DNA of 64,000 nt. Source: Rahnella sp. AA. Lineage in GTDB: Bacteria > Pseudomonadota > Gammaproteobacteria > Enterobacterales > Enterobacteriaceae. A model generated the notes under the pieces. The model had not been told where the DNA came from. It saw only the letters and a program-made list of their open reading frames with translations, and made no database searches. The first letter of the stretch is position 1, and every line of letters starts with the position of its first letter. Where the stretch lies: assembly GCF_002834385.1 (NCBI RefSeq), contig NZ_PITQ01000015.1, positions 60,804 through 124,803 on the forward strand, in the 5' to 3' direction. This document shows positions 1 to 8,417 of this stretch, in pieces. Made by a program: the position numbers and the translations under genes.

Positions 1-192
1 CAAAAAGGTCTGGATGCCGGCCATCTGAGCGCCGACGATGCACGTATTCTCAGCCGTGCGGAAGAAAGCCGCCTGCGTTCTATTAACGTCGATGATTTTG
101 AGCCGGACGAACTGGCTGCGAAAAAGCCGCAAGCGGAGGAAGAAAGCGTAAAAAAGGATGACGCCAAACCGCGCCATACCGAAGCGGCATAA
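1..192 (+). CDS. fadE: Acyl-CoA dehydrogenase FadE, C-terminal end (partial)
   Basis: The window opens inside a frame-1 reading frame that ends at TAA 190-192, leaving 63 residues. The tail contains ADDARILSRAEESRLRSINV followed by DDFEPDEL and ends in a charged stretch closing with EAA. This matches my recollection of the E. coli FadE C-terminus (AEESRLRSINVDDFDPEEL and a final KVEAA). FadE is the inner-membrane-associated acyl-CoA dehydrogenase that starts fatty-acid beta-oxidation. The E. coli neighbourhood (fadE near yafV, aspV, dnaQ) fits the rest of the window. The 5' part lies outside, so the start and catalytic residues cannot be seen. Confidence 0.8.
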   Translation, partial: QKGLDAGHLSADDARILSRAEESRLRSINVDDFEPDELAAKKPQAEEESVKKDDAKPRHTEAA

Positions 193-210
193 TCCTTAAA
201 ATTTACGGTT

Positions 211-247
211 AAAAAAAGCCTGAGTGTTTACGCACTCAGGCTTTTTC
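211..247 (+). terminator. Rho-independent terminator after fadE
   Basis: A perfect 9-bp stem GCCTGAGTG (218-226) / CACTCAGGC (233-241) with a 6-nt loop is followed by a run of T (CTTTTTCTTTT), 18 nt after the fadE stop. An A-run precedes the stem. Confidence 0.9.
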
Positions 248-263
248 TTTTCATATCCTTCCA

Positions 264-393
264 GATTACCCTAAATAATTCGGGTCGCAGGAAGGCGGCA
301 AGTAAACGCATCCCCCGGGAGCATAGATAACTATGTGACCGGGGTAAGTGCGCGCAGCCAACGCATCTGCGGCCTGAAGTATGAAGGGTAATC
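264..393. repeat. ERIC (enterobacterial repetitive intergenic consensus) element
   Basis: About 130 bp bounded by inverted ends GATTACCC (264-271) and GGGTAATC (386-393). Inside are the hallmark ERIC blocks: AGGAAGGCGGCAAGTAA, a CCCCGGGAGC...GTGACCGGGGT central palindrome, CAGCCAACGCA and CTGAAGTATGA. The order and length agree with the ~127-bp ERIC consensus. The right end overlaps the stop codon of the leftward porin gene (392-394). It separates fadE from that porin in a convergent gap, the usual place for ERIC. Confidence 0.88.
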
Positions 394-1795
394 AGAAGTA
401 ATATTTGAATCTTACACGCCCGCCATACCGCTGGTCGCTGTCATTTTCGCTGCTGTAATGTTTATCCGCTTCCAGCATCGACACGTACGCACCCAGATAG
501 ACGTTGAAGTTTTTCATGTCCATCACATTCGGGATCAGATAGCTCGCGTGAATGGTATGAATATCGTAGCTTCCCGGTTCGCTGAACCAGTTATCCCCCG
601 CGTTATCGTTATGCGTCGGGCGCAGGCCATTGGCATTAAATTCTTCGATACGGTTATGCGCGAAGATGTACCCCAGTTCGAAGTTTTTCCATAACGCATT
701 GGCGCCTGCGGTGAAATCTTTCTCGTCCGATGCATCCATGTATGCCGTACTGAGATTCGCTACGATACCATTGTCCGGATCGGCTTTTTGCCCGTTCCAC
801 GTCATTGTCATGCCATAACCATTACGCTTTGACTGATCAATAGTTTCGCCCTGATCGTTCTTATAGCCGTAAGCATTGTTGACAATGTTGGTTTCCGCCG
901 CCGCTGCTACCGAGAACACATCCCCTTTCCAGGCGATAATTGGGCGCAAATATGCGACGTTTTTATCCTGTTCCAGCTTATTGCCGTGATAGTTGCCGTC
1001 AGCAAACAGCGAAGTGCCGTCCTCAAGCAGAGTGTTCAGTTCGAAATACCAGTTGCCGAGGGTTTTGTTCAGCAGGATGTTACCGCCGCTGTCACTGCGC
1101 CCGCGACCTTCTTTCATCATGTACACATAGCCATAACCGTCGGCATACAAGTCATTGGCCGTGTTACCGGAGTATTCAATGAAAGTATCCTGATTAAGCG
1201 GGAACATATCGTAGGCCTCAAACCGGCCAACTTTTGCCATCCAGTTCTGTTCTTCACCGAAGAAGAACGCCGCATCATCCACGCCCATTGAACCGGTTAA
1301 ATCTGCCGTCGGCTGTACGGAGAACCCGGAGAACTGCCCGTTATCATTACGGCGATACCCGTCAAGCCCGATCAGCAGTCGCCCGTTTACGTCCCAGCGC
1401 TCATTGCCACCGTTCCATTTATTATCATCGCCATTCCTGGCAGAAATTAATTGCCCGGTGCGGCTCGCACCGTCGATGTTAAATTCCACATCTCCATATA
1501 ATTTCAAATTATCGAAACCATTCAGTGTCAATGGTTTGTTTTTAGAAATACCATCAGCTTTTACTTCTACCGGCGTGGCTTCTTTCACGCTGGCTATTTC
1601 CTGCTCACGTTTTACATCCTGTTTCTTTAACAGCTGGATTTGCTTTTCCGCCGTGTCTGCGCGCGCTTCGGCCTGTTGAAGACGCTGCTCAAGCTGTGCC
1701 ATACGGGCTTCGAGGCTGGTTGCCGAGCCTGACGCCAGAGCAGAACCAGATACAGCGATCCCCACTAATAAAGCCAGTGTCTTAATCTTTCTCAT
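392..1795 (-). CDS. RafY-like carbohydrate porin
   Basis: 467 residues. A Sec signal peptide (MRKIKTLALLVGIAVSGSALA) is followed by a coiled-coil stretch at about residues 25-72 (ARMAQLEQRLQQAEARADTA) and then a beta-rich porin region starting LKLYGDVEFNID. It ends RVRFKYYF, a terminal aromatic typical of outer-membrane barrels. The N-terminal coiled coil plus barrel of this length is the architecture of the RafY glycoporin family (sucrose/raffinose-type sugar porins; LamB and ScrY are related in function). It should let sugars across the outer membrane. A strong ribosome site (GAAGGA) precedes the ATG. No sugar enzymes or sugar regulator lie beside it, so the substrate is unknown. The TGA stop lies within the ERIC element. 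Confidence 0.72.
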   Translation of the reverse strand: MRKIKTLALLVGIAVSGSALASGSATSLEARMAQLEQRLQQAEARADTAEKQIQLLKKQDVKREQEIASVKEATPVEVKADGISKNKPLTLNGFDNLKLYGDVEFNIDGASRTGQLISARNGDDNKWNGGNERWDVNGRLLIGLDGYRRNDNGQFSGFSVQPTADLTGSMGVDDAAFFFGEEQNWMAKVGRFEAYDMFPLNQDTFIEYSGNTANDLYADGYGYVYMMKEGRGRSDSGGNILLNKTLGNWYFELNTLLEDGTSLFADGNYHGNKLEQDKNVAYLRPIIAWKGDVFSVAAAAETNIVNNAYGYKNDQGETIDQSKRNGYGMTMTWNGQKADPDNGIVANLSTAYMDASDEKDFTAGANALWKNFELGYIFAHNRIEEFNANGLRPTHNDNAGDNWFSEPGSYDIHTIHASYLIPNVMDMKNFNVYLGAYVSMLEADKHYSSENDSDQRYGGRVRFKYYF

Positions 1796-1999
1796 AACTT
1801 AAGATGTCCTTCTCACCAGAAAATTAAACCTGCCGCTTTTAGCTTAAACGGCGTTGTTTTATTTTTATTAAAATAGTGCCCGGAGGTTTCATAATGAGAA
1901 TTGAAGATAGATTCAGGCCGGATAAACTGTCAAAAATAAACTGGGGAAACGTGAAGTAAAACTGTAATAACGAAATTTCATCCTTACAAAACTAATAAA

Positions 2000-2037
2000 C
2001 GTAAAACGGGATGCTTTTGTCAGAAGCATCCCGCTTA
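2000..2037 (-). terminator. Terminator downstream of yehS
   Basis: A 10-bp perfect stem CGGGATGCTT (2007-2016) / AAGCATCCCG (2024-2033) with a 7-nt loop. On the minus strand it is followed by TTTTAC. It lies 60 nt after the yehS stop and separates yehS from the porin gene. The rest of 1796-2092 is the porin leader and promoter region; I see no clear operator there. Confidence 0.8.
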
Positions 2038-2092
2038 TTATTCAGATTAAATATATTTCACAAAATATATTTATCTGGCGAATATTCAATTC

Positions 2093-2563
2093 TCAGCCTT
2101 TTTTAGGCCGTATTTTCGCCGTCAGGCCTTTGAGGAAATAGCGCAGAACCTGATCGCCACACGGACGATAGTTTTTGTGCCCTTCCTTACGGAAGAATGC
2201 GCTCAGTTCGCCTTCAGACACTTTGAAGTCCGCAGCAGTCAGCACGGCGATCATGTCTTCGGTTTTCAGCTCAAACGCCACGCGCAGCTTTTTCAGCATG
2301 ATGTTGTTGGTCAGGCGCTTTTCCACTTCCGGTGCCGGGAAACGATCGTCCTTACCGCGTTTGAACGTAATCAGGCCGTTAAGGAAGTTCGCCATCACTT
2401 CGTCCGGCACTTCCATGTACCCTTCTTCATCTTCTTTTTTCAGGTAACGGGACATCACTTCAGGGCTGACTGGCGTACCGGTGGTTTTGAGGATCTCAAT
2501 CAACTGGCCTTCGCTCAAATCCAGCATGTAGCGCACGCTGCGTAAGACATGGTTATGCATCAT
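2093..2563 (-). CDS. yehS: YehS family protein (DUF1456)
   Basis: 156 residues, the usual length. Two tandem DUF1456 units are visible: LRSVRYMLDL...LKKEDEEGY...FLNGLI and IMLKKLRVAFELKTEDMIAV...HKNYRPCGDQVLRYFLKGL. The second unit closely matches E. coli YehS as I remember it. Function unknown; small, soluble, no signal peptide. It starts with two ATG codons in a row (2563 or 2560) behind AGGA. It stands alone, with a terminator after it and the uronate operon diverging on the other side. Confidence 0.85.
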   Translation of the reverse strand: MMHNHVLRSVRYMLDLSEGQLIEILKTTGTPVSPEVMSRYLKKEDEEGYMEVPDEVMANFLNGLITFKRGKDDRFPAPEVEKRLTNNIMLKKLRVAFELKTEDMIAVLTAADFKVSEGELSAFFRKEGHKNYRPCGDQVLRYFLKGLTAKIRPKKG

Positions 2564-2830
2564 AATTCTGTATTCCTGTTAAAAGTAAACCGAGGAAATG
2601 CCACCGGGTTTACCCCTACGCACCTCGAAGGCGGGCATTATACAAGGCTGCGCGCGCGGGTCGCCTGTTAATTGTGGCAATTTTCGCAGTTTCTCACTTT
2701 TGAGGGAAAAAACAGCAGTTCCCCCACAATTTTTACTGTATGCGACCCGGCCTTCTGATTTTAGTTTAGCGCATACATATAAAATCCAAATAAAAATTAA
2801 CCATTTATCACATTAATAGATCTAATTTAT

Positions 2831-2846
2831 TTTGAGACAGCTCACA
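2831..2846 (+). promoter_or_regulatory. CRP binding site of the uronate operon
   Basis: TTTGA-GACAGC-TCACA matches TGTGA-N6-TCACA with one change in the left half. Its centre (2838.5) lies 41.5 bp before a start point predicted from the -10-like TTTAAT at 2869-2874 (5 of 6 matches to TATAAT), the geometry of a class II CRP-activated promoter. This points to cAMP-CRP activation of the MFS-kdgM-lyase operon. Confidence 0.65.
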
Positions 2847-2882
2847 TTACTTTATGTTGCCTAACCCTTTTAATAACACAAT

Positions 2883-2902
2883 AATAAAACAACGTTTCAT
2901 TT
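2883..2902 (+). promoter_or_regulatory. KdgR operator
   Basis: AATAAAACAACGTTTCATTT matches the KdgR box AATGAAACANTGTTTCATTT at 17 of 19 defined positions, from recalled consensus. It directly follows the predicted transcription start and lies 45 bp before the MFS start codon, where a repressor would block the promoter. KdgR is released by 2-keto-3-deoxygluconate, the common product of pectin, alginate and glucuronan breakdown. An extra inverted repeat TTTCAT-TTAT-ATGAAA (2895-2910) overlaps its right half. Confidence 0.75.
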
Positions 2903-2947
2903 ATATGAAATCAGTACTTCAAATAACCAATAAATGCAGGATGGCAT

Positions 2948-4237
2948 ATGAAAATCAAAGGACTACGGTGGTGGATAATAGCACTTGTCACACTGGGAAC
3001 TATCACTAACTATTTATCACGCAGCGCACTGGGAGTTGCTGCACCGACATTAATTAAAGACCTTGGCATCAGCCAGCAGGAATATTCTTACATTGTCAGC
3101 GCATTTCAGGCAACGTATGCATTAGGCGCACCCGTTGTGGGCTACATTATCGATGTAATAGGTTTAAAAGTGGGTTTTGCTATTTTCGCTGTCGCCTGGT
3201 CTGTGTTTAATATGGCCCACGGTTTTGCGGGCTCATGGCAACCTCTTGCCTGGCTAAGGGGATTAATGGGCGTAGCGGAGTCAACGGCGAATCCGGGAGG
3301 AATGAAAGTAGTCGCCGAATGGTTTCCGGCGAAAGAACGCGGGATCGCCTGCGGATTATACAGCATGGGCACATCCCTCGGTGCGATGTTAGCGCCTCCT
3401 TTAGTGGTCTGGGCTATTATAGAATATAACTGGGAAATGTCCTTTGTCATTACCGGTGCCGTAGGGATTATCTGGGTTATTATGTGGCTGGTGTTCTATC
3501 AGTCGCCGGAAAAACATAAATCCATTACCCGGGAAGAAATTCAATATATTCATGATGGTCAGGAGATTGTTAATACTCAAACAACTAAGCCACGTCGTAC
3601 ACCTTTAAAAGAAATGCTGGGAAACCGCAATCTCTGGGGAATATCCCTGCCTCGTTTTATGGCCGATCCGGCCTGGGGAACATTGCATTACTGGATGCCG
3701 CTATATCTGGTCACTGTCCGTCATATGGATTTACATGATATTGCTATTTTTGCCTGGCTGCCTTTTCTGGCCTCCGACTTTGGCTGTATGTTTTCAGGTT
3801 TCATGTGCCGGGTATTAAACGCCCGTGGGGTTTCTATTATTAATTCCCGCCGCATCACATTTACCTTCGCTGCTATGCTGATGGTGTCGATGGCGGGCGT
3901 CGGGTTGGTCAGCAATGTTTACGTCGCCATTGCTCTGTTTTGCATCGCAGGCTTTGCACACCAGTGCCTTTCCATCACTGTCATCACCATGTCTGCGGAT
4001 CTGTTCAACAAAAACGAGGTCGGCACGGTTACCGGTTTTGCGGCACTTTCCGGGGGGACGGGCAACTTCCTGTTCTCTCTTTTTCTCGGGGCGACGGTTG
4101 CGACAGTCGGCTATACCGCCTTCTTTGTCGGCCTGGGATTTTTTGATCTCATCGGTGCATTTTTCTTGTGGATACTGGTGCGTGATGCGGTAAAAACGCA
4201 GCCTGAAGATCCCCTGACCGGGCTCAGCAGTCATTAG
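2948..4237 (+). CDS. MFS transporter, ExuT-like (hexuronate/anion:cation symporter family)
   Basis: 429 residues with about twelve hydrophobic segments. The start (WWIIALVTLGTITNYLSRSALGVAAPTL) and the segment WLRGLMGVAESTANPGG...EWFPAKERGIACGLYSMGTS resemble ExuT and other anion:cation symporters of the major facilitator superfamily. It should import a hexuronate or short uronide across the inner membrane by proton symport. First gene of a four-gene operon (gaps 50, 54 and 19 nt) with a KdgM-like porin and two lyases. The exact substrate cannot be read from sequence. Confidence 0.82.
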   Translation: MKIKGLRWWIIALVTLGTITNYLSRSALGVAAPTLIKDLGISQQEYSYIVSAFQATYALGAPVVGYIIDVIGLKVGFAIFAVAWSVFNMAHGFAGSWQPLAWLRGLMGVAESTANPGGMKVVAEWFPAKERGIACGLYSMGTSLGAMLAPPLVVWAIIEYNWEMSFVITGAVGIIWVIMWLVFYQSPEKHKSITREEIQYIHDGQEIVNTQTTKPRRTPLKEMLGNRNLWGISLPRFMADPAWGTLHYWMPLYLVTVRHMDLHDIAIFAWLPFLASDFGCMFSGFMCRVLNARGVSIINSRRITFTFAAMLMVSMAGVGLVSNVYVAIALFCIAGFAHQCLSITVITMSADLFNKNEVGTVTGFAALSGGTGNFLFSLFLGATVATVGYTAFFVGLGFFDLIGAFFLWILVRDAVKTQPEDPLTGLSSH

Positions 4238-4287
4238 TCAGATATAAAACTCTACAGTGATAAATTAAAAATAATAAGGACATTGAT

Positions 4288-5046
4288 ATGAATATCAAAT
4301 CGCCACTGCGCATAGCCTGTGGTTTGGTTACCCTGTTGCCATTATTTAGCCACGCTGTCACTTTCGATGTGCGCGGAGGATATAAATCCGCCAGCCATAT
4401 TTATGAATCCCGGTTTAAAGTCAGTCAGGGTTGGGAAAATGGCTGGTGGGCCAGTATGGAAACAGATAATAAGGATAATAAAAATAATGGTCGCGGGGCT
4501 AACGGCACAGATAAAAGTGACAGTTCACACTCACTGGGCGATATTACAACGGACTATAACGAGATCGAAACCAATTACACGTACAAATTAAATAAAAAAT
4601 GGAGTTTACAACCCGGTGGCATCCTTCACTGGAGTACGAACGGAACACAAATTCGTCCTTATATTCGTCTGAATTATAAAATTAGCGACAATCTGAATTC
4701 AGGGTTGCGTTATCGTTATGACTATAACGACTATGAAACCAAAAATACCGACAATGAACTCCATCGCGACAGCGTAAATCGCCTGGATTTATACCTGGGT
4801 TACAAAATAAACGCCACCTGGAGCCTGAATTACCAGGGAACTATTTATCGTCACACCAGTGCGGATTATGAATATAAAAATGGCAAGTCCTGGTCTACCG
4901 AAAATGCTTTCACCGTCCGCTATAAATGGAATAACACTGTCAGTAACTATGCCGAATATGACTATCTGGATAAAACAGGCTATTACGATGGCGAAGGAAA
5001 CAAAGCCGAATCCCGGTACCGTATCGGCATCACGTTCAATTTGTAA
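4288..5046 (+). CDS. KdgM-family oligouronide-specific outer-membrane porin
   Basis: 252 residues. Signal peptide MNIKSPLRIACGLVTLLPLFSHA, then a mature protein beginning VTFDVRGGYKSASHIYESRFK, as in the small monomeric KdgM/NanC channels (about 12 strands, ~230 residues). Alternating aromatic/polar strands run to the end (SRYRIGITFNL). KdgM proteins let acidic oligosaccharides into the periplasm. A ribosome site AAGGAC precedes the ATG. An insert rich in Asn, Asp and Gly (about residues 63-80) looks like a long surface loop. Operon partners suggest the cargo is an unsaturated or saturated oligouronide. Confidence 0.83.
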   Translation: MNIKSPLRIACGLVTLLPLFSHAVTFDVRGGYKSASHIYESRFKVSQGWENGWWASMETDNKDNKNNGRGANGTDKSDSSHSLGDITTDYNEIETNYTYKLNKKWSLQPGGILHWSTNGTQIRPYIRLNYKISDNLNSGLRYRYDYNDYETKNTDNELHRDSVNRLDLYLGYKINATWSLNYQGTIYRHTSADYEYKNGKSWSTENAFTVRYKWNNTVSNYAEYDYLDKTGYYDGEGNKAESRYRIGITFNL

Positions 5047-5100
5047 TATCTGGCTACGGACGATGAATATCCCCCATTAATAAAGAGATGAGTAACATAA

Positions 5101-6321
5101 ATGAATAAATTAAATGTGGTATTACGCACGCTCCCTGCGCTGCTTTTCATTTGCAGCGGATTAACCTCTGCTGCCCCTTCACGGTATTTTACTTATGATG
5201 CCGCAACACTGGCTCAGACCCGTTCGCGCGTTGCGGAGAAAAACAGCCCACTGTTGCCGGCGTATCAGGCATTGCTGACAGCCGCAGATAAAGCACTTCA
5301 GGAACCGGTGCTCAGTGTCGCCCAAAAAACGCTTTTGCCCGCCTCCGGGGATAAGCATGATTATTACAGTTTTGGCCCCTACTGGTGGCCAAACCCTGAC
5401 ACGGCCAGCCATCTGCCGTATATCCGTAAAGACGGTAAAACTAATCCTGACAGCAAAACTGACGCTACGGACAGCACGCGCTTAGTCCGTTTTGGCGATG
5501 ATATGCGGGTGCTCGGGTTAGCCTATTATTTCTCCGGCAACAGAGCCTATGCGGTCAAAACGGCTGAAATGGCGCGAGCCTGGTTTATCAACCGCCAGAC
5601 GCTGATGAACCCGAATATGGCTTATGCACAGGCGATTCCGGGTATCGTTGAGGGGCGCGGGATTGGCATTATCGACAGCCGTGTACTGATTGATGTGATG
5701 GACAGCATAGAACTTATCCGCCCGGCAGATACGTTAAGCGAGGCGGATTATCAGGCCATTAAACGCTGGTACGGCACATTTTCGCAGTGGCTGCTGACCA
5801 GCGATAACGGTTTCGAAGAAAGTAACTGGCACAATAACCACGGCGCATTTTATGACGCACAGGTCGTGGCTTTTTCGCTGTTCAGCGACCATCCGGATGT
5901 GGCAAAACAGCAAATGCGCGTTGCGATGCTGCGCCATCTGACCGCGCAAATTGACCGTCAGGGTTATCTGACGGCGGAAACTGAACGTACCCGTTCATGG
6001 CACTATACGCAATTTGCCCTGTCGGCATTTCAGCGTCTGGCGCGTTACGGAGAACTGACGGGCGTTGATTTGTGGAACTCAGCAATAGACGACCACAAGC
6101 TGGAACAGGCGCTGACGATACCGGCCCGGTTTATTGATAAACAAGCTGAATGGCCCTTCCCTGAACTAAAATTCGAACCTCAGGAAGCCCTGGGTAATCT
6201 GCTCGCGGCCACGCGCGCTTATCCGAAAAATGCCCTGTTTCGCGAAAAGGCACAACAAATGTCAGTGGCTTATCCTGATAACATCAATCTGCTAACCACC
6301 ACTGCGCCGCTGGTGCGCTGA
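5101..6321 (+). CDS. Secreted alginate-lyase-fold protein (probable periplasmic uronan lyase)
   Basis: 406 residues with a signal peptide (cleavage near residue 25, LTSAAPSR). It carries the alpha/alpha-toroid alginate lyase domain: YYSFGPYWWPNPD at 88-100, NWHNNHGAFYD at 242-252 (Asn-His pair as in the PL5 active site) and SWHY near 299-302. The WWPNP motif is typical of the Alginate_lyase-domain proteins that include PL38 glucuronan lyases. It probably cleaves beta-1,4-linked uronic-acid chains by beta-elimination in the periplasm. Third gene of the operon. PL5 versus PL38, and alginate versus glucuronan, cannot be settled by eye. Confidence 0.72.
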   Translation: MNKLNVVLRTLPALLFICSGLTSAAPSRYFTYDAATLAQTRSRVAEKNSPLLPAYQALLTAADKALQEPVLSVAQKTLLPASGDKHDYYSFGPYWWPNPDTASHLPYIRKDGKTNPDSKTDATDSTRLVRFGDDMRVLGLAYYFSGNRAYAVKTAEMARAWFINRQTLMNPNMAYAQAIPGIVEGRGIGIIDSRVLIDVMDSIELIRPADTLSEADYQAIKRWYGTFSQWLLTSDNGFEESNWHNNHGAFYDAQVVAFSLFSDHPDVAKQQMRVAMLRHLTAQIDRQGYLTAETERTRSWHYTQFALSAFQRLARYGELTGVDLWNSAIDDHKLEQALTIPARFIDKQAEWPFPELKFEPQEALGNLLAATRAYPKNALFREKAQQMSVAYPDNINLLTTTAPLVR

Positions 6322-6340
6322 TGACAAGGAAAGTCTTCTG

Positions 6341-8362
6341 ATGAAGCAATTTAGCCAGAACGAAATGCAGGGAATACGCGAACGCTTACACAATTTTCAG
6401 CACGTTATCCACGCGCTTGAAAAAGAGAATGCCGTCGTCCTTGAACACCCGCTGATCGTTCAGAAAACCGCACTCGCCACCTGGAACCATTACTATTATT
6501 GCCCGCAACACGGCATGCGCCTGGAGTGGCGCTATGACTCCCCGAAATCTCACCGCTGCCCGGAAGACGGCCATCTGTTTCATGGCGAACCCTACGATGG
6601 CGCATGGTGGCGCTGGCTGAATGGTCTGAATGCGAAAGCCTGTCAGGAGCTGGGATTGCTCTGGCAACTGACCGGCGAACAGCGGTATCTGGAGAAAGTG
6701 AGCGAACTGCTGCTGACTTATGCCCGCTATTATCCGGATTATCAGGAACATGGCGGCATCCCCTGCAACGGCCCCGGGAAGGCGAATGCACAAACGCTTT
6801 GTGAGGCCAATTGCCATCTGCAATTAGCGCTGGGATATGATTTTATCCGCGATGCGCTTTCAGCTGAGCAGTGCGCGCTGATTGAAACCCGCCTGCTGCG
6901 CGAAGGGGCGGAGTTTCTGATGCACCATCGTCACGATCAGCTTCATAACCATGAGGTAAAAATCAGCGCTACCCTCGGTGTGATCGGAGCCATCATCGGC
7001 GAACCCCGTTATCTGAATTTCGCGGTCAACAGCCCTTACGGATTGCGCTATCAGCTTGAGCATGCCCTGTTGCCAGGCGGCTTATGGTTTGAAGGGTCGC
7101 TGCACTACCATTTTTACGCATTACAGGGTTTCTTTGCCTTTGAAAAACTGGCGAAAAACACCCCTTACAGCCTGATATCATTACCCTTCTACCGGCAAAT
7201 GCTGACATTACCGCTGGCTTTGCTGATGCCGGACGGTGCCACGCCCAGGCTCAATGACTGCACCCCGGGGCAGGAAAAACTGACCCAAAGTGACCTTTAC
7301 GAATTTGCTTACCAGTACGCCAGGGAGCCACTTTATGCCGAAGCCCTGCACATTATTTACCAGCATAAATCGCGGGAAAATCTCGATGCCTTGCTTTACG
7401 GCGTAAAACAATTGCCACCGGCACAAGGAAATCTGCCAGCGGTGACGCCTTTCCATGCTCCCGGCACAGGGTTAACTATCATGCGCAATGCCGCCAGCCA
7501 GCGGGCATTACTGGTGAAACACACGCCCTACGGCGGCGAACACGATCACTATGACCGGCTGGGGATCCTGCTGTTTGAGCGCGGCCATGAGATCTTCCCT
7601 GATTTGGGTACCACCGGTTATGGCGTGCCACTGCACGAGGGGTATTACAAAAACAGCGCCACGCACAATACGGTCTGCATCAGTCAGGCCAACCAGCCCC
7701 CCGCGACGCCACGGGTTTTGCAATGGCACGTCACGCCGAAGATGCAATATCTGGATGTCTGTGTGGACTGGTTAACCCCGGTCAGCATGCCCGACAGTTT
7801 TACGCAAATAAAATGGAACAGCGCGGCCTATCAGGATGTTTTCTATCGCCGCCGTTTACTGATGACGGGTGACCTCATTCTCGACGTCACGCAAATAACC
7901 AACCCGCACAGGCAGCAGGTTGACTGGACATTGCATGTGAATGCGAAAGCACTGAGCGCTTATCCGTCGGGCGGCGTGGATGCTTTTCCGGACGGGCCGC
8001 TGCAGCGGATGACGGATATCCGCACCCGGCCGCTGGCAGGCGTAATGCAACACCTTTTCGCCACGCAGGCCGGCGGGTTCTCCGTCTGGCTGTACGGTGA
8101 GGGCGATGTTTTTCAGGGAAAAGCACCGGGTAATCCGCCGTCACGATCCCTGAGCTACCTGATTGCCAGAAGCCACCAGCCGCAAATTTTACAGGCAGCG
8201 CTGTACGATTTATCGGATAAAAATCCGCTGGAGCGCGTGACGATAACCGATGACGGCCAGACGCTGAAAATCTCGGCCCTGAACAAACGGGAGAAAATTT
8301 CGATAAGCCTGTCTCTGGGGGAAGAAAACAGCGTGCCGGAAATCATCATCACGGCGAAGTAA
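6341..8362 (+). CDS. Heparinase II/III-family exolyase, PL15-like, cytoplasmic
   Basis: 673 residues with no signal peptide. The N-terminal half has paired CPQHG (54-58) and CPEDGH (73-78) motifs and an alpha-toroid with LHNHE (201-205) and LHYHFY (254-259), candidate catalytic His and Tyr. The C-terminal half is a Heparinase II/III beta-sandwich with GGEHDHYDRLG (398-408) and YYKNSATHNTV (435-445). This arrangement is that of exolytic oligoalginate lyases (PL15, PL17). Without a signal it should split imported oligouronides into unsaturated monomers that become 2-keto-3-deoxygluconate. Last gene of the operon; it begins 19 nt after the previous stop, behind AAGGAAA. Confidence 0.75.
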   Translation: MKQFSQNEMQGIRERLHNFQHVIHALEKENAVVLEHPLIVQKTALATWNHYYYCPQHGMRLEWRYDSPKSHRCPEDGHLFHGEPYDGAWWRWLNGLNAKACQELGLLWQLTGEQRYLEKVSELLLTYARYYPDYQEHGGIPCNGPGKANAQTLCEANCHLQLALGYDFIRDALSAEQCALIETRLLREGAEFLMHHRHDQLHNHEVKISATLGVIGAIIGEPRYLNFAVNSPYGLRYQLEHALLPGGLWFEGSLHYHFYALQGFFAFEKLAKNTPYSLISLPFYRQMLTLPLALLMPDGATPRLNDCTPGQEKLTQSDLYEFAYQYAREPLYAEALHIIYQHKSRENLDALLYGVKQLPPAQGNLPAVTPFHAPGTGLTIMRNAASQRALLVKHTPYGGEHDHYDRLGILLFERGHEIFPDLGTTGYGVPLHEGYYKNSATHNTVCISQANQPPATPRVLQWHVTPKMQYLDVCVDWLTPVSMPDSFTQIKWNSAAYQDVFYRRRLLMTGDLILDVTQITNPHRQQVDWTLHVNAKALSAYPSGGVDAFPDGPLQRMTDIRTRPLAGVMQHLFATQAGGFSVWLYGEGDVFQGKAPGNPPSRSLSYLIARSHQPQILQAALYDLSDKNPLERVTITDDGQTLKISALNKREKISISLSLGEENSVPEIIITAK

Positions 8363-8371
8363 AAGAGGCAA

Positions 8372-8406
8372 AAAAGCCGGTGCAGAAGCGCCGGCCTGCA
8401 CTTTTT
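8372..8406. terminator. Bidirectional terminator between the uronate operon and mtnK
   Basis: Stem GCCGG (8376-8380) / CCGGC (8391-8395), with an alternative GTGCAG/CTGCAC pairing. An A-run lies on the left and T-run CTTTTT on the right, so it can serve the rightward lyase gene and the leftward mtnK. Confidence 0.7.
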
Positions 8407-8417
8407 AAGGCGAAAAT

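Noticed and set aside
2598..2816. 72-residue plus-strand frame upstream of the MFS gene
   Set aside because: No ribosome site or conserved motif, and it lies in the promoter region of two divergent genes.
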